A stretch of DNA of 64,000 nt from Clostridia bacterium. Lineage in GTDB: Bacteria > Bacillota > Clostridia > TANB77 > UBA1234. The stretch covers positions 1 through 64,000 of the forward strand of contig JAFUGE010000005.1 in assembly GCA_017469545.1 (NCBI GenBank). Reading direction: 5' to 3'. Each line of letters opens with the position of its first letter. Position 1 is the first letter of the stretch. A program made the position numbers and the translations under genes. Below, one piece after another: positions 50,309 through 60,708 of this stretch. Below the pieces are notes generated by a model. It searched no databases, had not been told where the DNA came from, and saw only the letters and a list, made by a program, of their open reading frames with translations.

Positions 50309-50794
50309 TTAACTACGTTTTTCTATGCTAATGGAGTAAGCCTCTGCATAATCTAATGGGATTTCTGCATTCAGCTTAGAGACTCCTTTAGGTGAAACTA
50401 TTCCAATGTATCCATTTGCACTCACAATAAGATTTCCAGCTTGATCAAGCAATGTCATTTTTAATGCTATGTCTTCTTTCTGCTCTTCCGTCTCATTGGT
50501 TACATCCGCTTTGATAAAAGTCTTCCCATTATAGTAACTAATTTGAATATTATCAATCTTTAGTCCTTCAATGGTAAAAGAAGCTTCTTTCATTTTTTTA
50601 CTAATATTAGTCTTCGTCCCATCTTCTTCTACCTTTACAGTAGGTTCACTTTGACTTATTACGTGTTCTTTATCTCCTGGATTGTCCACATCTACTGTCT
50701 CATTCTTGCTAAGGAAAGCAACTGTAGCAACTATCACAGCTAAAATTAGTATCACTACAATAGCTATAATCATTGCACTCTTCTTGTTATCCAT
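50309..50794 (-). CDS. Membrane-anchored FxLYD-like lipoprotein-type protein
   Basis: ATG 50794 follows AGGAGGAATGAGG. The 161-residue product has one N-terminal helix (SAMIIAIVVILILAVIVATV) and an acidic linker. A beta-rich domain follows (FTIEGLKIDNIQISYYNGKT, IKADVTNETEEQKEDIALKM, LLDQAGNLIVSANGYIG), with the pattern of FxLYD domains that sit outside the membrane. The stop lies 17 nt before the start of the large surface protein, so they form an operon. Confidence 0.75.
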   Translation of the reverse strand: MDNKKSAMIIAIVVILILAVIVATVAFLSKNETVDVDNPGDKEHVISQSEPTVKVEEDGTKTNISKKMKEASFTIEGLKIDNIQISYYNGKTFIKADVTNETEEQKEDIALKMTLLDQAGNLIVSANGYIGIVSPKGVSKLNAEIPLDYAEAYSISIEKRS

Positions 50795-50926
50795 CCTCAT
50801 TCCTCCTATGTTATAGTTACCTACTTTTATTTTACTATATAATAGGTAGTATTGTAAATAAGTATCGAATTTTGTAACAAAAATTTAATATTTCATAAAA
50901 AATGGCAAAAGAATGTTGACACTAAA

Positions 50927-50951
50927 AAAGACGCCTATAAAAAGGCGCCAC
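50927..50951 (-). terminator. Terminator after tatD
   Basis: On the minus strand TGGCGCC-tttttata-GGCGTC (one G-T pair) followed by TTTTTTA. Confidence 0.8.
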
Positions 50952-50958
50952 AATCAAT

Positions 50959-51720
50959 TTATTTAATTCCATAAAATTTCATTGCATTTTGATAGGTTGC
51001 TTCTGCAATTTCTTCTAATGTTGTTTCTCTTAAATCAGCAATTTTTCGCGCCGTATTGATAATCAGTGACGGGTCGTTTCTTGTGCCTCGAAATGGTTCT
51101 GGCGCTAAGTACGGGCTATCTGTCTCAATGAGAAGCTTATCTTGCGGCACCATTTTTGCCACCTCCAAAAGCCCTCTAGCATTCTTAAACGTAACCGTCC
51201 CCGCAAGCGAAATATAGCCGCCAAGCTTTAGCACTTCTTTTGCAATCTCGCTGCTCGAAGAAAAACAGTGCATGACAAAGCCTTTTTCAATCGGATTTTC
51301 TTTTAAAATTTTTAGCATATCCATATCTGCGTCCCTGCTATGGATGGAAACCGGCAAGCCAAGCTCATTTGCAATTTTGATCTGCTCGATAAAATATTTC
51401 GCTTGAGGCTCTTTTCTCGTCGTCTCATAATGATAATCAAGCCCAATCTCGCCAATCGCAACCACTTTCTCGTCTTTGGCTAGTTTACTTACAAACGATA
51501 AATCAATTTCCCCATTACACTCGTCTGGATGGGCACCAACCGTCGCATATAGTCCGTCATATTGCTTAGCAATCGCCAAGGCCTCCTCTGACGTATGCTC
51601 ACTATAGCCAATCACAACCGTCTTTTCCACTCCACTATCAAAGCACCTCTGAATCACTGCATCCCTATCTTCTTGAAACGCCACATCATTAAAATGCGCG
51701 TGCGAATCAAATAATCGCAT
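50959..51720 (-). CDS. tatD: TatD-family metal-dependent DNase
   Basis: A 253-residue TIM-barrel hydrolase. FDSHAHFND carries the metal-binding HxH (residues 6-8), IGEIGLDYHYE the bridging Glu, SIHSRDADMD a His, VMHCFS a second His and ETDSPYLAP the final Asp. These are the full set for a two-metal TatD nuclease with 3'-5' DNase activity. ATG follows AGGAGGATGAAAG. It is 106 nt downstream of metG, with a perfect palindrome between; the metG-tatD order is common in Bacillota. Confidence 0.95.
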   Translation of the reverse strand: MRLFDSHAHFNDVAFQEDRDAVIQRCFDSGVEKTVVIGYSEHTSEEALAIAKQYDGLYATVGAHPDECNGEIDLSFVSKLAKDEKVVAIGEIGLDYHYETTRKEPQAKYFIEQIKIANELGLPVSIHSRDADMDMLKILKENPIEKGFVMHCFSSSSEIAKEVLKLGGYISLAGTVTFKNARGLLEVAKMVPQDKLLIETDSPYLAPEPFRGTRNDPSLIINTARKIADLRETTLEEIAEATYQNAMKFYGIK

Positions 51721-51744
51721 CTTTCATCCTCCTTATAAACATTT

Positions 51745-51808
51745 TATCCAAGGGGGACGGAGGAAAATGGATAAAAAATTATCCATTTTCCTCCGTCCCC
51801 CTTGGATA
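51745..51808. repeat. 64-bp perfect palindrome between tatD and metG
   Basis: The arms TATCCAAGGGGGACGGAGGA and the rest (AAATGGATAA) match their inverse for 30 bases around a 4-nt loop. A half copy lies at 520-547. Such length without mismatch is unusual for a terminator and suggests a recent mobile element. Confidence 0.88.
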
Positions 51809-51826
51809 TCCCCCTACAGATAAATT

Positions 51827-53743
<1,917 letters not shown>

Positions 53744-53851
53744 TCACATAATATATGTATTTTACCACAACTTCCTCACAAAATCCACTATTTTTGTAAC
53801 GTTTTTTGTATTGGGTGCATATTATTAATTAGATTTTATGGAGGTGGTTTG

Positions 53852-54010
53852 ATGGATAGCCAAATGATGCTTCAAATGCTTAGTGGTATGCTCGACAAAA
53901 TGAGCGATAAGGAATTGGAAAGTACGCTTCAGCAAGTGAAAACCTTAGTCAGTCCGCAAGATTACGCAAAAATTAATGAGTTAATCGCCGAAAAGCGTCA
54001 AAAGAGATAA
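53852..54010 (+). CDS. Small protein of 52 residues
   Basis: ATG 53852 follows GGAGGTGGTTTG. The product is Met-rich and helical (MMLQMLSGMLDKMSDKELES, then TLQQVKTLVSPQDYAKINEL) and ends in basic residues. It opens a plus-strand group of three small genes. The length and Met content are like some small spore-associated or helper proteins of clostridia, but I make no assignment. Confidence 0.7.
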   Translation: MDSQMMLQMLSGMLDKMSDKELESTLQQVKTLVSPQDYAKINELIAEKRQKR

Positions 54011-54032
54011 ACTTAAATTGAAGTTAAAAAAT

Positions 54033-54060
54033 AGGGGCAGCATTACTTTCACGCTGCCCA
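54033..54060 (+). repeat. Dispersed hairpin repeat between small genes
   Basis: TAGGGGCAGCATTACTTTCACG followed by CTGCCCA: a divergent copy with a longer loop, 22 nt after the stop of the first small gene, in the standard orientation. Confidence 0.75.
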
Positions 54061-54083
54061 CATAAAGGGAGGGGATTTCTAAT

Positions 54084-54455
54084 ATGGATGCTGATCTTAT
54101 GAAAATGCTTACCGATAAGTTGGGAGGGGATCCGTCTAAAATCAATTCCATTTTCACGATGATGCAAGCCTCAAATGCAGCATCCAACCATGCTGCCGAT
54201 AACTCTTCCACTACTTCAGAAACTTCCGATACCGCTGCAAATCCAGATATGCCCGATATCGAAACCATTATGAAGATTAAAAAAGTGATGGACAGTATGA
54301 AAGCTAGTTCCAATGACCCTAGTGTGAATCTTCTTTCCTCGCTAAAGCCGTATTTGCGCGACGAAAAGAAGTCTAAGGTCGACCAATATATTAAAATGTT
54401 AAGTATGGGGAAAGCCATCTCCAGCCTTAACGACTTGGGTGGTGACCCGAAGTGA
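54084..54455 (+). CDS. Unknown 123-residue protein
   Basis: ATG follows GGGAGGGGATTTCTAAT. It begins MDADLMKMLTDKLGGDPSKI and has a Ser/Thr/Asn/Ala-rich low-complexity centre (about 32-60). The conserved-looking tail is VNLLSSLKPYLRDEKKSKVD followed by QYIKMLSMGKAI. Proteins with the tail LLxxLKPYLxxEKxxKxDxx are common in clostridia, but I know no function. Its stop overlaps the GTG start of the next small gene. Confidence 0.7.
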   Translation: MDADLMKMLTDKLGGDPSKINSIFTMMQASNAASNHAADNSSTTSETSDTAANPDMPDIETIMKIKKVMDSMKASSNDPSVNLLSSLKPYLRDEKKSKVDQYIKMLSMGKAISSLNDLGGDPK

Positions 54456-54604
54456 ATGATACCCTAAATCCTGCCAGTCACGCGCTTCACGAGCTATTCG
54501 AGGAGGACAATATTTTACTGATTATGATTATCCTCTTTCTTTATACCCAAGGCGTAGAAGATATGATGCTCTACCTCGTCCTTGTGATGTTAATCATAAA
54601 CTAG
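54452..54604 (+). CDS. Small membrane protein of 50 residues
   Basis: GTG 54452 overlaps the previous stop (GTGA), with GGTGGTG upstream. The product starts NDTLNPASHALHELFEEDNI and continues as a hydrophobic helix (LLIMIIILF-type, written ILLIMIILFLYTQ), then VEDMMLYLVLVMLIIN. It ends in an 11-nt overlap with the convergent gene at 54594. The overlap start and helix make it likely real. No family recognised. Confidence 0.65.
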   Translation: MNDTLNPASHALHELFEEDNILLIMIILFLYTQGVEDMMLYLVLVMLIIN

Positions 54605-55094
54605 AGGCAATCTTTGCACTTTTATATTCCGGGAAGATTTCCTCTTTTTTGTGTAATCCGCCTGTATTAAAGACGTAATCGTGCTTTTCCAAAATATTGT
54701 AAAGCATCGTATTCGTATCAAACACTTCATAGCAATTAATAATCGTACAATCCTGATACAAATTGACTAGATTTTTCTCTAAATACTGGTTAATTTCTTC
54801 TATAAATTCATACGTGCCTTGCACAATGATCGTAGCAGGCGTGCACTCCTCTCTTATCTCCATAACGAGATTTTCATTAAGCCACGTAATGTCGTTTAGT
54901 CCGTTTTCATTTTCAAATTTGATATTGATTTTATCGACTAATTCTCTTAATCCTTTTTCTAATTTATCTTGAGATATAAATATAATTTTATTTTTCTTCT
55001 TTAGTTCATCTTTCAAATAAGGCAATAGTGCTGCAAATAAGTGCCATTCACTTACATAAAAATTACAAGCTCTTACTGTTTTTCTCTCTTGCAT
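54594..55094 (-). CDS. MEDS-like (methanogen/methylotroph DcmR sensory) domain protein
   Basis: ATG 55094 follows AAAGGAGGAAAATCAAAA. The 166-residue protein resembles a MEDS/DcmR-type sensory domain: VRACNFYVSEWHLFAALLPY (the usual His/Cys-bearing start), LKDELKKKNKIIFISQDKLE, and the C-terminal strand TIINCYEVFDT. These domains bind a ligand in regulators and anti-sigma-like proteins. Here there is no attached output domain. The resemblance is moderate. Confidence 0.55.
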   Translation of the reverse strand: MQERKTVRACNFYVSEWHLFAALLPYLKDELKKKNKIIFISQDKLEKGLRELVDKINIKFENENGLNDITWLNENLVMEIREECTPATIIVQGTYEFIEEINQYLEKNLVNLYQDCTIINCYEVFDTNTMLYNILEKHDYVFNTGGLHKKEEIFPEYKSAKIASSL

Positions 55095-55227
55095 TTTTGA
55101 TTTTCCTCCTTTGTTCTTCTATATGGAAAATATTACCATATTTCATTTTGCTTGTCAACCATTTTATTCCAATTTTGTATAAAATTTCTTACGGATGGTT
55201 ATAATTTGGCTGAGGTGAAATGAAATT

Positions 55228-55368
55228 ATGAAATATAAAAAATTGGTTCTTTGTCTTTTGTTTTGGTGGGCTTTGATGTTCCCCCAGTTTAATCTTTTAC
55301 CAGAAAATATCGATAGCTCGGACAACATAGAAATCCACTTTTGGCTATACGACACGTTTGCGAAATAA
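55228..55368 (+). CDS. Small exported or anchored protein of 46 residues
   Basis: ATG 55228 follows GAGGTGAAATGAAATT. The product is KYKKLVLCLLFWWALMFPQF, which is a signal-anchor, then a short acidic tail (NLLPENIDSSDNIEIHFWLY). It directly precedes the murA promoter on the same strand. No family recognised; the ribosome site and layout support a real gene. Confidence 0.55.
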   Translation: MKYKKLVLCLLFWWALMFPQFNLLPENIDSSDNIEIHFWLYDTFAK

Positions 55369-55374
55369 TTTTTC

Positions 55375-55403
55375 TTGTCAATTATTACACTTTATGATAT
55401 ATT
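55375..55403 (+). promoter_or_regulatory. Promoter of the murA-walJ operon
   Basis: TTGTCA (55375-55380) and TATATT (55398-55403) with a 17-bp spacer. Confidence 0.75.
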
Positions 55404-55439
55404 GTATGAGCAATCCATAATACAAAGGAGTATTATTAT

Positions 55440-56705
55440 ATGGAAAAATTAATCGTAGAGGGCGGAAGGCCTTTAAAAGGGACGGTTAGCATTAGTGGAG
55501 CCAAAAACGCCGCTGTGGCTATTTTGCCTGCAACCGTTTTGATTAACGGAAAATGTACTATCGAAAATTTACCAAATATTAGTGATATCAATCTATGTTG
55601 TGAAATTTTAAAAAGTATTGGTGCAGAAATCAACTTTTTATCACAAAATTCGATTGAGATTGACACATCAAAAATTAATAAAACTTCTATCGCGCCAGAT
55701 ATTACTGGAAAATTTAGAGCTTCTTACTACTTTATCGGCTCACTACTTAGTAGATTCCATAAAGCACAAGTAGGAAGTCCCGGCGGCTGCAATTTAGGCA
55801 CAAGGCCTATCGACCAGCATATCAAAGGTTTTGAAGCGTTAGGTGCCGTAGTCGATACAGAGGGCGGAAACATTACAGCAAATGGAGAAAACTTGGCCGG
55901 CGGAAATGTGTATTTTGACGTCGTTAGCGTGGGCGCTACCATTAATATCATGCTTGCAGCGACTTTATGCGAGGGCACAACTGTTATTGAAAACGCTGCG
56001 AAAGAGCCACATGTCGTTGACGTTGCAAACTTCTTAAATACAATGGGGGCAAACATTAGAGGCGCTGGAACAGACGTGATTAGGGTTACAGGCGTGAAAG
56101 AATTAAAAGGTGGAAAAACATATTCTATCGTGCCAGACCAAATCGAGGCTGGAACCTTTATGATTGCGGCTGCCGCAACGAAAGGCGATGTTACGATTAC
56201 CAACTGTATTACGACGCACTTAAGTCCAATCTCTGCTAAGCTAGAAGAAATGGGCGTTACTGTAGAAGAAAATGACGATGGCGATGCCATTAGAGTATCT
56301 TGCGATAAACGTACGAAAAAGGCTTCTATTAAAACAATGCCATATCCAGGTTTTCCTACGGATATGCAGCCACAGTTTGGCGTTTTGCTAGCACTTTCAG
56401 AGGGTACAGGATACATCACAGAGGGAATTTGGGATTCTAGATTCCAGTATACTAACGAGCTTAACAAAATGGGCGCTAACATTACTGTAAACGGCAAAAC
56501 CGCTGTATTCGAAGGAGTAGAGTCTTTAACAGGATGCCAAGTTGCTTCTTCTGACTTAAGAGCTGGCGCAGCACTAATCATTGCAGGGCTAGCTGCCAAA
56601 GGCACCACAGAAGTATTGGGTATCGAACATATTGATAGAGGTTATGAACATATTGAAAATAAATTTAATGCTTTAGGAGCAAAAATCACAAGAGAGAAAA
56701 TTTGA
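55440..56705 (+). CDS. murA: UDP-N-acetylglucosamine 1-carboxyvinyltransferase
   Basis: A 421-residue enzyme that transfers enolpyruvate from PEP to UDP-GlcNAc, the first committed step of peptidoglycan synthesis. The N-terminus KLIVEGGRPLKGTVSISGAK, the active-site loop PGGCNLGTRPIDQHI (Cys near residue 117, the fosfomycin target) and RAGAALIIAGLAAKG near the C-terminus are all conserved. ATG follows AAAGGAGTATTATTAT. It is followed by the WalJ-like gene 9 nt on, so they form an operon. Confidence 0.97.
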   Translation: MEKLIVEGGRPLKGTVSISGAKNAAVAILPATVLINGKCTIENLPNISDINLCCEILKSIGAEINFLSQNSIEIDTSKINKTSIAPDITGKFRASYYFIGSLLSRFHKAQVGSPGGCNLGTRPIDQHIKGFEALGAVVDTEGGNITANGENLAGGNVYFDVVSVGATINIMLAATLCEGTTVIENAAKEPHVVDVANFLNTMGANIRGAGTDVIRVTGVKELKGGKTYSIVPDQIEAGTFMIAAAATKGDVTITNCITTHLSPISAKLEEMGVTVEENDDGDAIRVSCDKRTKKASIKTMPYPGFPTDMQPQFGVLLALSEGTGYITEGIWDSRFQYTNELNKMGANITVNGKTAVFEGVESLTGCQVASSDLRAGAALIIAGLAAKGTTEVLGIEHIDRGYEHIENKFNALGAKITREKI

Positions 56706-56714
56706 GGTGTACAT

Positions 56715-57500
56715 ATGATTAACTTTTGCAATTTATATAGTGGCAGTACGGGAAATTGTACTTTTGTATCTTCTGACACTACCAACATTTTGATAGACGC
56801 TGGCGTTAGCTGTCAGAAAATTTCCAAAGCCCTTTCAGAGCTTGATGTAGGCCTTGAAAATATCGACGCGATTTTGATTACGCACGAACATATCGACCAC
56901 ACAAAAGGAATTACGACAATTTCTAAGAAATACAACATTCCTATTTATGCAACTTCGAAAACCTGGGATGCTATGAAAAGCCTAGAGGCAAACGAAGCTT
57001 GCAAGGAATTCTTTGTAGCAAACGAGGAATTCCATATTGGAGATTTAAAAGTGATGCCGTTTAGTATTCCTCACGATGCTGCAGACCCTTGCGCTTTCAG
57101 TATTTATAATGAAAGCAAAAAGGTAACCGTCGCCACTGATATGGGGCACGTGACTTCGGAAATATTGCAGCAAATGGAAGATAGCAATATCCTACTTTTG
57201 GAGTCTAACTACGATAGAGAGACGCTCAATTGCGGGCCATACCCGTATTTCTTAAAGAAAAGAATTGCCGGAGAATTTGGCCATCTTTCCAATGAAATGG
57301 CAAGCAAAGCAATTGCCCATCTTTCTAAAAAAGGCGTACAAAACTTTGTGCTTGGACATTTAAGCAAAGAAAACAACTTCCCAGAACTAGCTTACCAAAC
57401 TGTCTTAAATGAATTAAACACCAATCATATAGACGTTGCAAAATATCATTTATCTGTCGCAAACAGAGATAAAATAGACAATTTAATTCAATTAGCATAA
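56715..57500 (+). CDS. walJ: WalJ/YycJ-like metallo-beta-lactamase fold hydrolase
   Basis: A 261-residue cytoplasmic hydrolase. The start NFCNLYSGSTGNCTFVSSDT, ITHEHIDHTKG with the metal-binding HxHxDH at residues about 55-60, IPHDAADPCAFSI and VATDMGHVT, and FGHLSNEMA/VLGHLSKENN near the end complete the metal set. YycJ/WalJ proteins are linked to the WalRK wall system in Bacillus, and the fold is nuclease-like. The murA-walJ-rlmH order here resembles the walJ-rlmH neighbourhood known from Bacillota. Confidence 0.9.
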   Translation: MINFCNLYSGSTGNCTFVSSDTTNILIDAGVSCQKISKALSELDVGLENIDAILITHEHIDHTKGITTISKKYNIPIYATSKTWDAMKSLEANEACKEFFVANEEFHIGDLKVMPFSIPHDAADPCAFSIYNESKKVTVATDMGHVTSEILQQMEDSNILLLESNYDRETLNCGPYPYFLKKRIAGEFGHLSNEMASKAIAHLSKKGVQNFVLGHLSKENNFPELAYQTVLNELNTNHIDVAKYHLSVANRDKIDNLIQLA

Positions 57501-57512
57501 CATACATATATT

Positions 57513-57539
57513 CGGGCAGCGTGATACGCTGCCCCTACA
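57513..57539 (+). repeat. Dispersed hairpin repeat between walJ and rlmH
   Basis: CGGGCAGCGTGATACGCTGCC followed by CCTACA. It is in the less common orientation relative to the upstream gene. Confidence 0.88.
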
Positions 57540-57571
57540 TTTTTTCATTTTTCATAGCAAGGAGAAAATCA

Positions 57572-58051
57572 ATGAACATCAAAATTTTATGTGTAGGAAA
57601 AGTCAAGGAATCTGCTATTAGCGAAGCAATTAATGAATATGCCAAACGCATTTCAAAATATGCAAACTTTGAAATCATAGAAGTAAGCGACGAAGTCATT
57701 CCTGCTAATCCTTCTGAAAAGGACATCGAAAACATCAAACGCCTAGAGGCCGATAAACTTCGCAAGCACATCAAATCTTCCGACTATACGATTGCCCTAG
57801 ACCTAAGAGGAACACAGCTTACTTCTGAGGAACTGGCCGAAAAAATTCAAAACATTACCGTAAATGGATATAGTACCATTAACTTTATCATTGGCGGCAC
57901 TGCGGGATTAGATAGCGAACTAGTAAAAAATTGCCACTATCGCTTAAGCTTTTCTAAGCTTACGTTCCCCCATCAGTTAATCCGTCTGTTTTTGTCAGAG
58001 CAAATCTTCCGCTCTTTCAAAATAATCAACAACGAAAAGTACCACTGGTAA
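57572..58051 (+). CDS. rlmH: 23S rRNA (pseudouridine1915-N3)-methyltransferase
   Basis: Start ATG 57572 follows AAGGAGAAAATCA; the frame is open upstream through the hairpin repeat, but the 159-residue product is exactly the family length. It is a SPOUT-fold methyltransferase that modifies pseudouridine 1915 of 23S rRNA. Conserved: KILCVGKVKESAISEAINEY, ALDLRGTQLTSEELA, FIIGGTAGLDSELV and LTFPHQLIRLFLSEQIFRSF, with the C-terminal YHW that holds the catalytic Tyr. It converges with the Tad genes. Confidence 0.96.
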   Translation: MNIKILCVGKVKESAISEAINEYAKRISKYANFEIIEVSDEVIPANPSEKDIENIKRLEADKLRKHIKSSDYTIALDLRGTQLTSEELAEKIQNITVNGYSTINFIIGGTAGLDSELVKNCHYRLSFSKLTFPHQLIRLFLSEQIFRSFKIINNEKYHW

Positions 58052-58053
58052 TG

Positions 58054-58443
58054 TTAACGTTTGCTCACAGAGACTCGATTGATTTCCATTGGTACGATTT
58101 GCTCTTCCAAAAATGGAAGCTGCAATCGATAATCATAGGCAACATTTAGATAAATTTGATTTCCATAGGGCTGCACGCTGGACGTGCAGTCTACTTGAAT
58201 CTTTTCTTTTTCAAACCCCTGCTTTGCTAGCTCCGTAATCAAATTCTGCTTTTCCTTTTTCGTCAGATAACCATACTCCTCCATCACAAAAACATATTTG
58301 ATGCAAGTGCTTGATAATTTTTCATACCAAATATACGGCACCAAAATTTTAACAGCAAGCACAATGAGTGCCGCCACAAGCATCATTCCAATCGCAATAA
58401 TGACCGGTGTGGTTATGATAGAGCTTCCTTTTTCACTTTTCAT
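58054..58443 (-). CDS. TadE/G-like pseudopilin-type protein (short)
   Basis: A 129-residue protein; ATG follows AAAGGAGGCAACA. It begins KSEKGSSIITTPVIIAIGMM, a basic leader followed by a long hydrophobic helix, with Gly-Ser-Ser near the cleavage point, then an outside alpha/beta domain with two Cys-bearing segments (SSTCIKYVFVMEEYGYLTKK and VDCTSSVQPYGNQIYLNVAY). This fits TadE-like minor pilins. Last gene of the 58-64 kb Tad operon. Confidence 0.7.
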   Translation of the reverse strand: MKSEKGSSIITTPVIIAIGMMLVAALIVLAVKILVPYIWYEKLSSTCIKYVFVMEEYGYLTKKEKQNLITELAKQGFEKEKIQVDCTSSVQPYGNQIYLNVAYDYRLQLPFLEEQIVPMEINRVSVSKR

Positions 58444-58456
58444 TGTTGCCTCCTTT

Positions 58457-58942
58457 TTATTGTTTTAACATATTCAAATTCACATCTTCATGTATCTGAA
58501 ACTCAAATATTTTTTCTAAAAAATCACGCAAAATAATTGGCTTTATTTTTACTTTGAGCGTCATATGCAGTACGGTGTCGTCCGTTTTTTCCTTGGTAAA
58601 TGCATCTTTCTGGCCCTTGGTATAAATCTTGCATTCCTCAAGTGTCACTTTCGAAATTAATTTATCACGATTGGATAAATTCTCGTCCAAATCATAACTT
58701 GCTCTTAAGTTTTTCTCCAGTTCCTTCTGATATGTTTTCGCATCATAGCTAAAATTCCCCGTATTGGCTTTGTTTTTATTCACAGCAATGATGCCACTTT
58801 TCGCAATCGAATACACATCCAGTTTAAAATTGTATAATACGTTATTGACGTGTGACATAAAAATCGCTGCCACAAAAATTAAAATTGTTAAAAAGGTAGC
58901 AACAAAGATACTGAAAATAATTAATACATTTCCTTTTTCCAT
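58457..58942 (-). CDS. TadE/TadG-like minor pilin
   Basis: A 161-residue protein: MEKGNVLIIFSIFVATFLTI is a Gly-preceded hydrophobic helix like that of TadE/TadG, followed by an exposed domain (FKLDVYSIAKSGIIAVNKNK, VTLEECKIYTKGQKDAF and LKVKIKPIILRDFLEKIFEF). The first 30 residues include no Glu5. ATG follows AGGAAAATCGAAA. It is separated by 13 nt from the previous gene, so cotranscription is nearly certain. Confidence 0.72.
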   Translation of the reverse strand: MEKGNVLIIFSIFVATFLTILIFVAAIFMSHVNNVLYNFKLDVYSIAKSGIIAVNKNKANTGNFSYDAKTYQKELEKNLRASYDLDENLSNRDKLISKVTLEECKIYTKGQKDAFTKEKTDDTVLHMTLKVKIKPIILRDFLEKIFEFQIHEDVNLNMLKQ

Positions 58943-58955
58943 TTTCGATTTTCCT

Positions 58956-60611
58956 TTATTTGATATATGGCGTTAAGTCTCTGTTGTATAACGTATCCCA
59001 TCTCTCAAAAACATCTAGCGATACACTCTTCGTGCGCACGCCCTCACTTGAATATGCCTTGATTACGACGCCATACGGATTCGTTTTTCTCGTAAACAAT
59101 TGGCTCTCGTCAATACTAAAAGCGTCCCTGGAAATTTCGCGAAGGCTGCTCCACGAATGAAATGTCTGCTTTGTTTTGTATGGAATGACGTAGTAATATT
59201 TGAAATAAGATTTTTCCTCTCGCGTCTTATAAGGATTGATTCTTACTTTTTGTTGATATGCTGCCTTCAATTTTGCTAAACTTGTATATCTTGTACTAAC
59301 ACCTCTACTTCTTGGATCTGTCCACTCAAATTTCTCTGTTAAATCGTCTAGTGTCACAATCGAAGCATCCCCTGAAAATTCTAACGTAATGTAATCTGCA
59401 TTGCTCGTCTCCACTTCGATTGCCAGTACTTGTCCCGCGCAGATAAATGCGGAATTCGTTTTCCTCACGATTTTCAGCGGAACGATCTTGCCATTCTCCT
59501 GCCTTCCCAAATCAATGCTATCAATATGTGGCGGAATGGCATCCATTTCATAATTTCTATTTTCTCTTTTCACTTCTAGCTTGTTTTCTTCGCTTTCTTC
59601 TATGCCTTCGACTTTAATGTGAATGATTTTTGTATTTGTATCTACCAGCGCACCATCCACGGTAAATTCCGTCAGTAATAACGAATTGCAAGAGACTTCT
59701 AATTCGATATTCGCCTGGTTTGGATAATCACTTTTACGAACCACGATATAACTTTGCTTCGAAACAGAAAGTGCTTTTGCCGCCTCTACGGAGTCTACTT
59801 GACTATCGTTTACTTCCACTTCTGCATAAATTCTTTTCACATGCTCCGCTTTGGCAAAATCCGTAAGATTGACTACCTCCGTTCCATACTCCACAGGAAT
59901 TAAAATGCTCTCTTCGTCTTCTGCGATAGTGTATGCTTCTCCCTCTGGAAAATAAAGTTTAGCCGACAATGCCGCATCTGCCGCCATCGGTGGTACAATA
60001 AAATTCGCTGCCCACTCTTGATTGTTCCTGTCATATCTTCTCGTATAAATATTGCCATTCGTTTTCCATGTAGCATAATTTTCTATTTTCGCTTTATCAA
60101 ATCCAATATCCGCAGCCGTCAAATCATACACAATCTGATTACGGGTAAGTTTTGCCGTCTGCATATAAATCTTTTGCTCTTCATAACGATACATTTGTAC
60201 GTCATTCCAGGAATCCTCTGCCTCTGCTAGTGGAACATATCTCCACTCCGTTGGCGGTGTTGGTGGCTCTATATCTACTGGAAATTGGTGATTATGAATA
60301 AATTCACCTGAAACGTTGTAGCCTAAAACCCAGTATTCTCCGCGGGTTCCAGTTCCCTGCCAAATGCCACCATTCTTTGTCCATTTGCCATCAGATACAT
60401 CCTTCCATCTTTGCGTAGACGGAATCATTAATGGACTTCCATAAACAAATTGGTTGTATGCTTGATATATTTCTTCATTTAACACATATCCACCTTTGCC
60501 TGATTTTTCGATTCCCATCACGTCAACCATGTATTCAAAGCTTTTCGAATAAGCAAAAACGATACTATTTACTCCTAATAAAATCATTATTAAAAAAATA
60601 AATTTCTTCAT
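58956..60611 (-). CDS. Large exported protein in the Tad operon
   Basis: A 551-residue protein with a signal peptide (FIFLIMILLGVNSIVFAYS). It has a repeat-like N-terminal part (WRYVPLAEAEDSWNDVQMYR and similar) and beta-rich domains, with many aromatic and charged residues in between. It contains no membrane helix after the signal peptide, so it is exported. I cannot place it in a family; a pilus-associated adhesin or assembly factor is likely from context. ATG follows AAGGAGGACAA. Confidence 0.7.
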   Translation of the reverse strand: MKKFIFLIMILLGVNSIVFAYSKSFEYMVDVMGIEKSGKGGYVLNEEIYQAYNQFVYGSPLMIPSTQRWKDVSDGKWTKNGGIWQGTGTRGEYWVLGYNVSGEFIHNHQFPVDIEPPTPPTEWRYVPLAEAEDSWNDVQMYRYEEQKIYMQTAKLTRNQIVYDLTAADIGFDKAKIENYATWKTNGNIYTRRYDRNNQEWAANFIVPPMAADAALSAKLYFPEGEAYTIAEDEESILIPVEYGTEVVNLTDFAKAEHVKRIYAEVEVNDSQVDSVEAAKALSVSKQSYIVVRKSDYPNQANIELEVSCNSLLLTEFTVDGALVDTNTKIIHIKVEGIEESEENKLEVKRENRNYEMDAIPPHIDSIDLGRQENGKIVPLKIVRKTNSAFICAGQVLAIEVETSNADYITLEFSGDASIVTLDDLTEKFEWTDPRSRGVSTRYTSLAKLKAAYQQKVRINPYKTREEKSYFKYYYVIPYKTKQTFHSWSSLREISRDAFSIDESQLFTRKTNPYGVVIKAYSSEGVRTKSVSLDVFERWDTLYNRDLTPYIK

Positions 60612-60632
60612 TTGTCCTCCTTAGGGGGCTAT

Positions 60633-60662
60633 ATAGAGGGAGATTAAGGGCTCTCCCTCTAT
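60633..60662 (-). other. Intercistronic hairpin
   Basis: ATAGAGGGAGA pairs with TCTCCCTCTAT around TTAAGGGC. Without a T-run on the minus strand it may be a processing site or stabiliser. It partly overlaps the leader of the 58956-60611 gene. Confidence 0.6.
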
Positions 60663-60678
60663 GTAGTTGTATTATTGG

Positions 60679-60700
60679 TTGAAGGTTTTTAAGCCTTCAA
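60679..60700 (-). other. Second intercistronic hairpin
   Basis: TTGAAGG pairs with CCTTCAA around TTTTTAAG, a few bases after the SLH-gene stop codon. Like the neighbouring hairpin it has no proper T-run on the minus strand. Confidence 0.55.
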
Positions 60701-60708
60701 AATTGAAA

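Noticed and set aside
55727-56608. A 293-codon open frame on the minus strand inside murA
   Set aside because: It is antisense to a clearly conserved enzyme, has no ribosome site and its composition (Pro, Ser, Thr, Ala-rich) is typical of a shadow frame.
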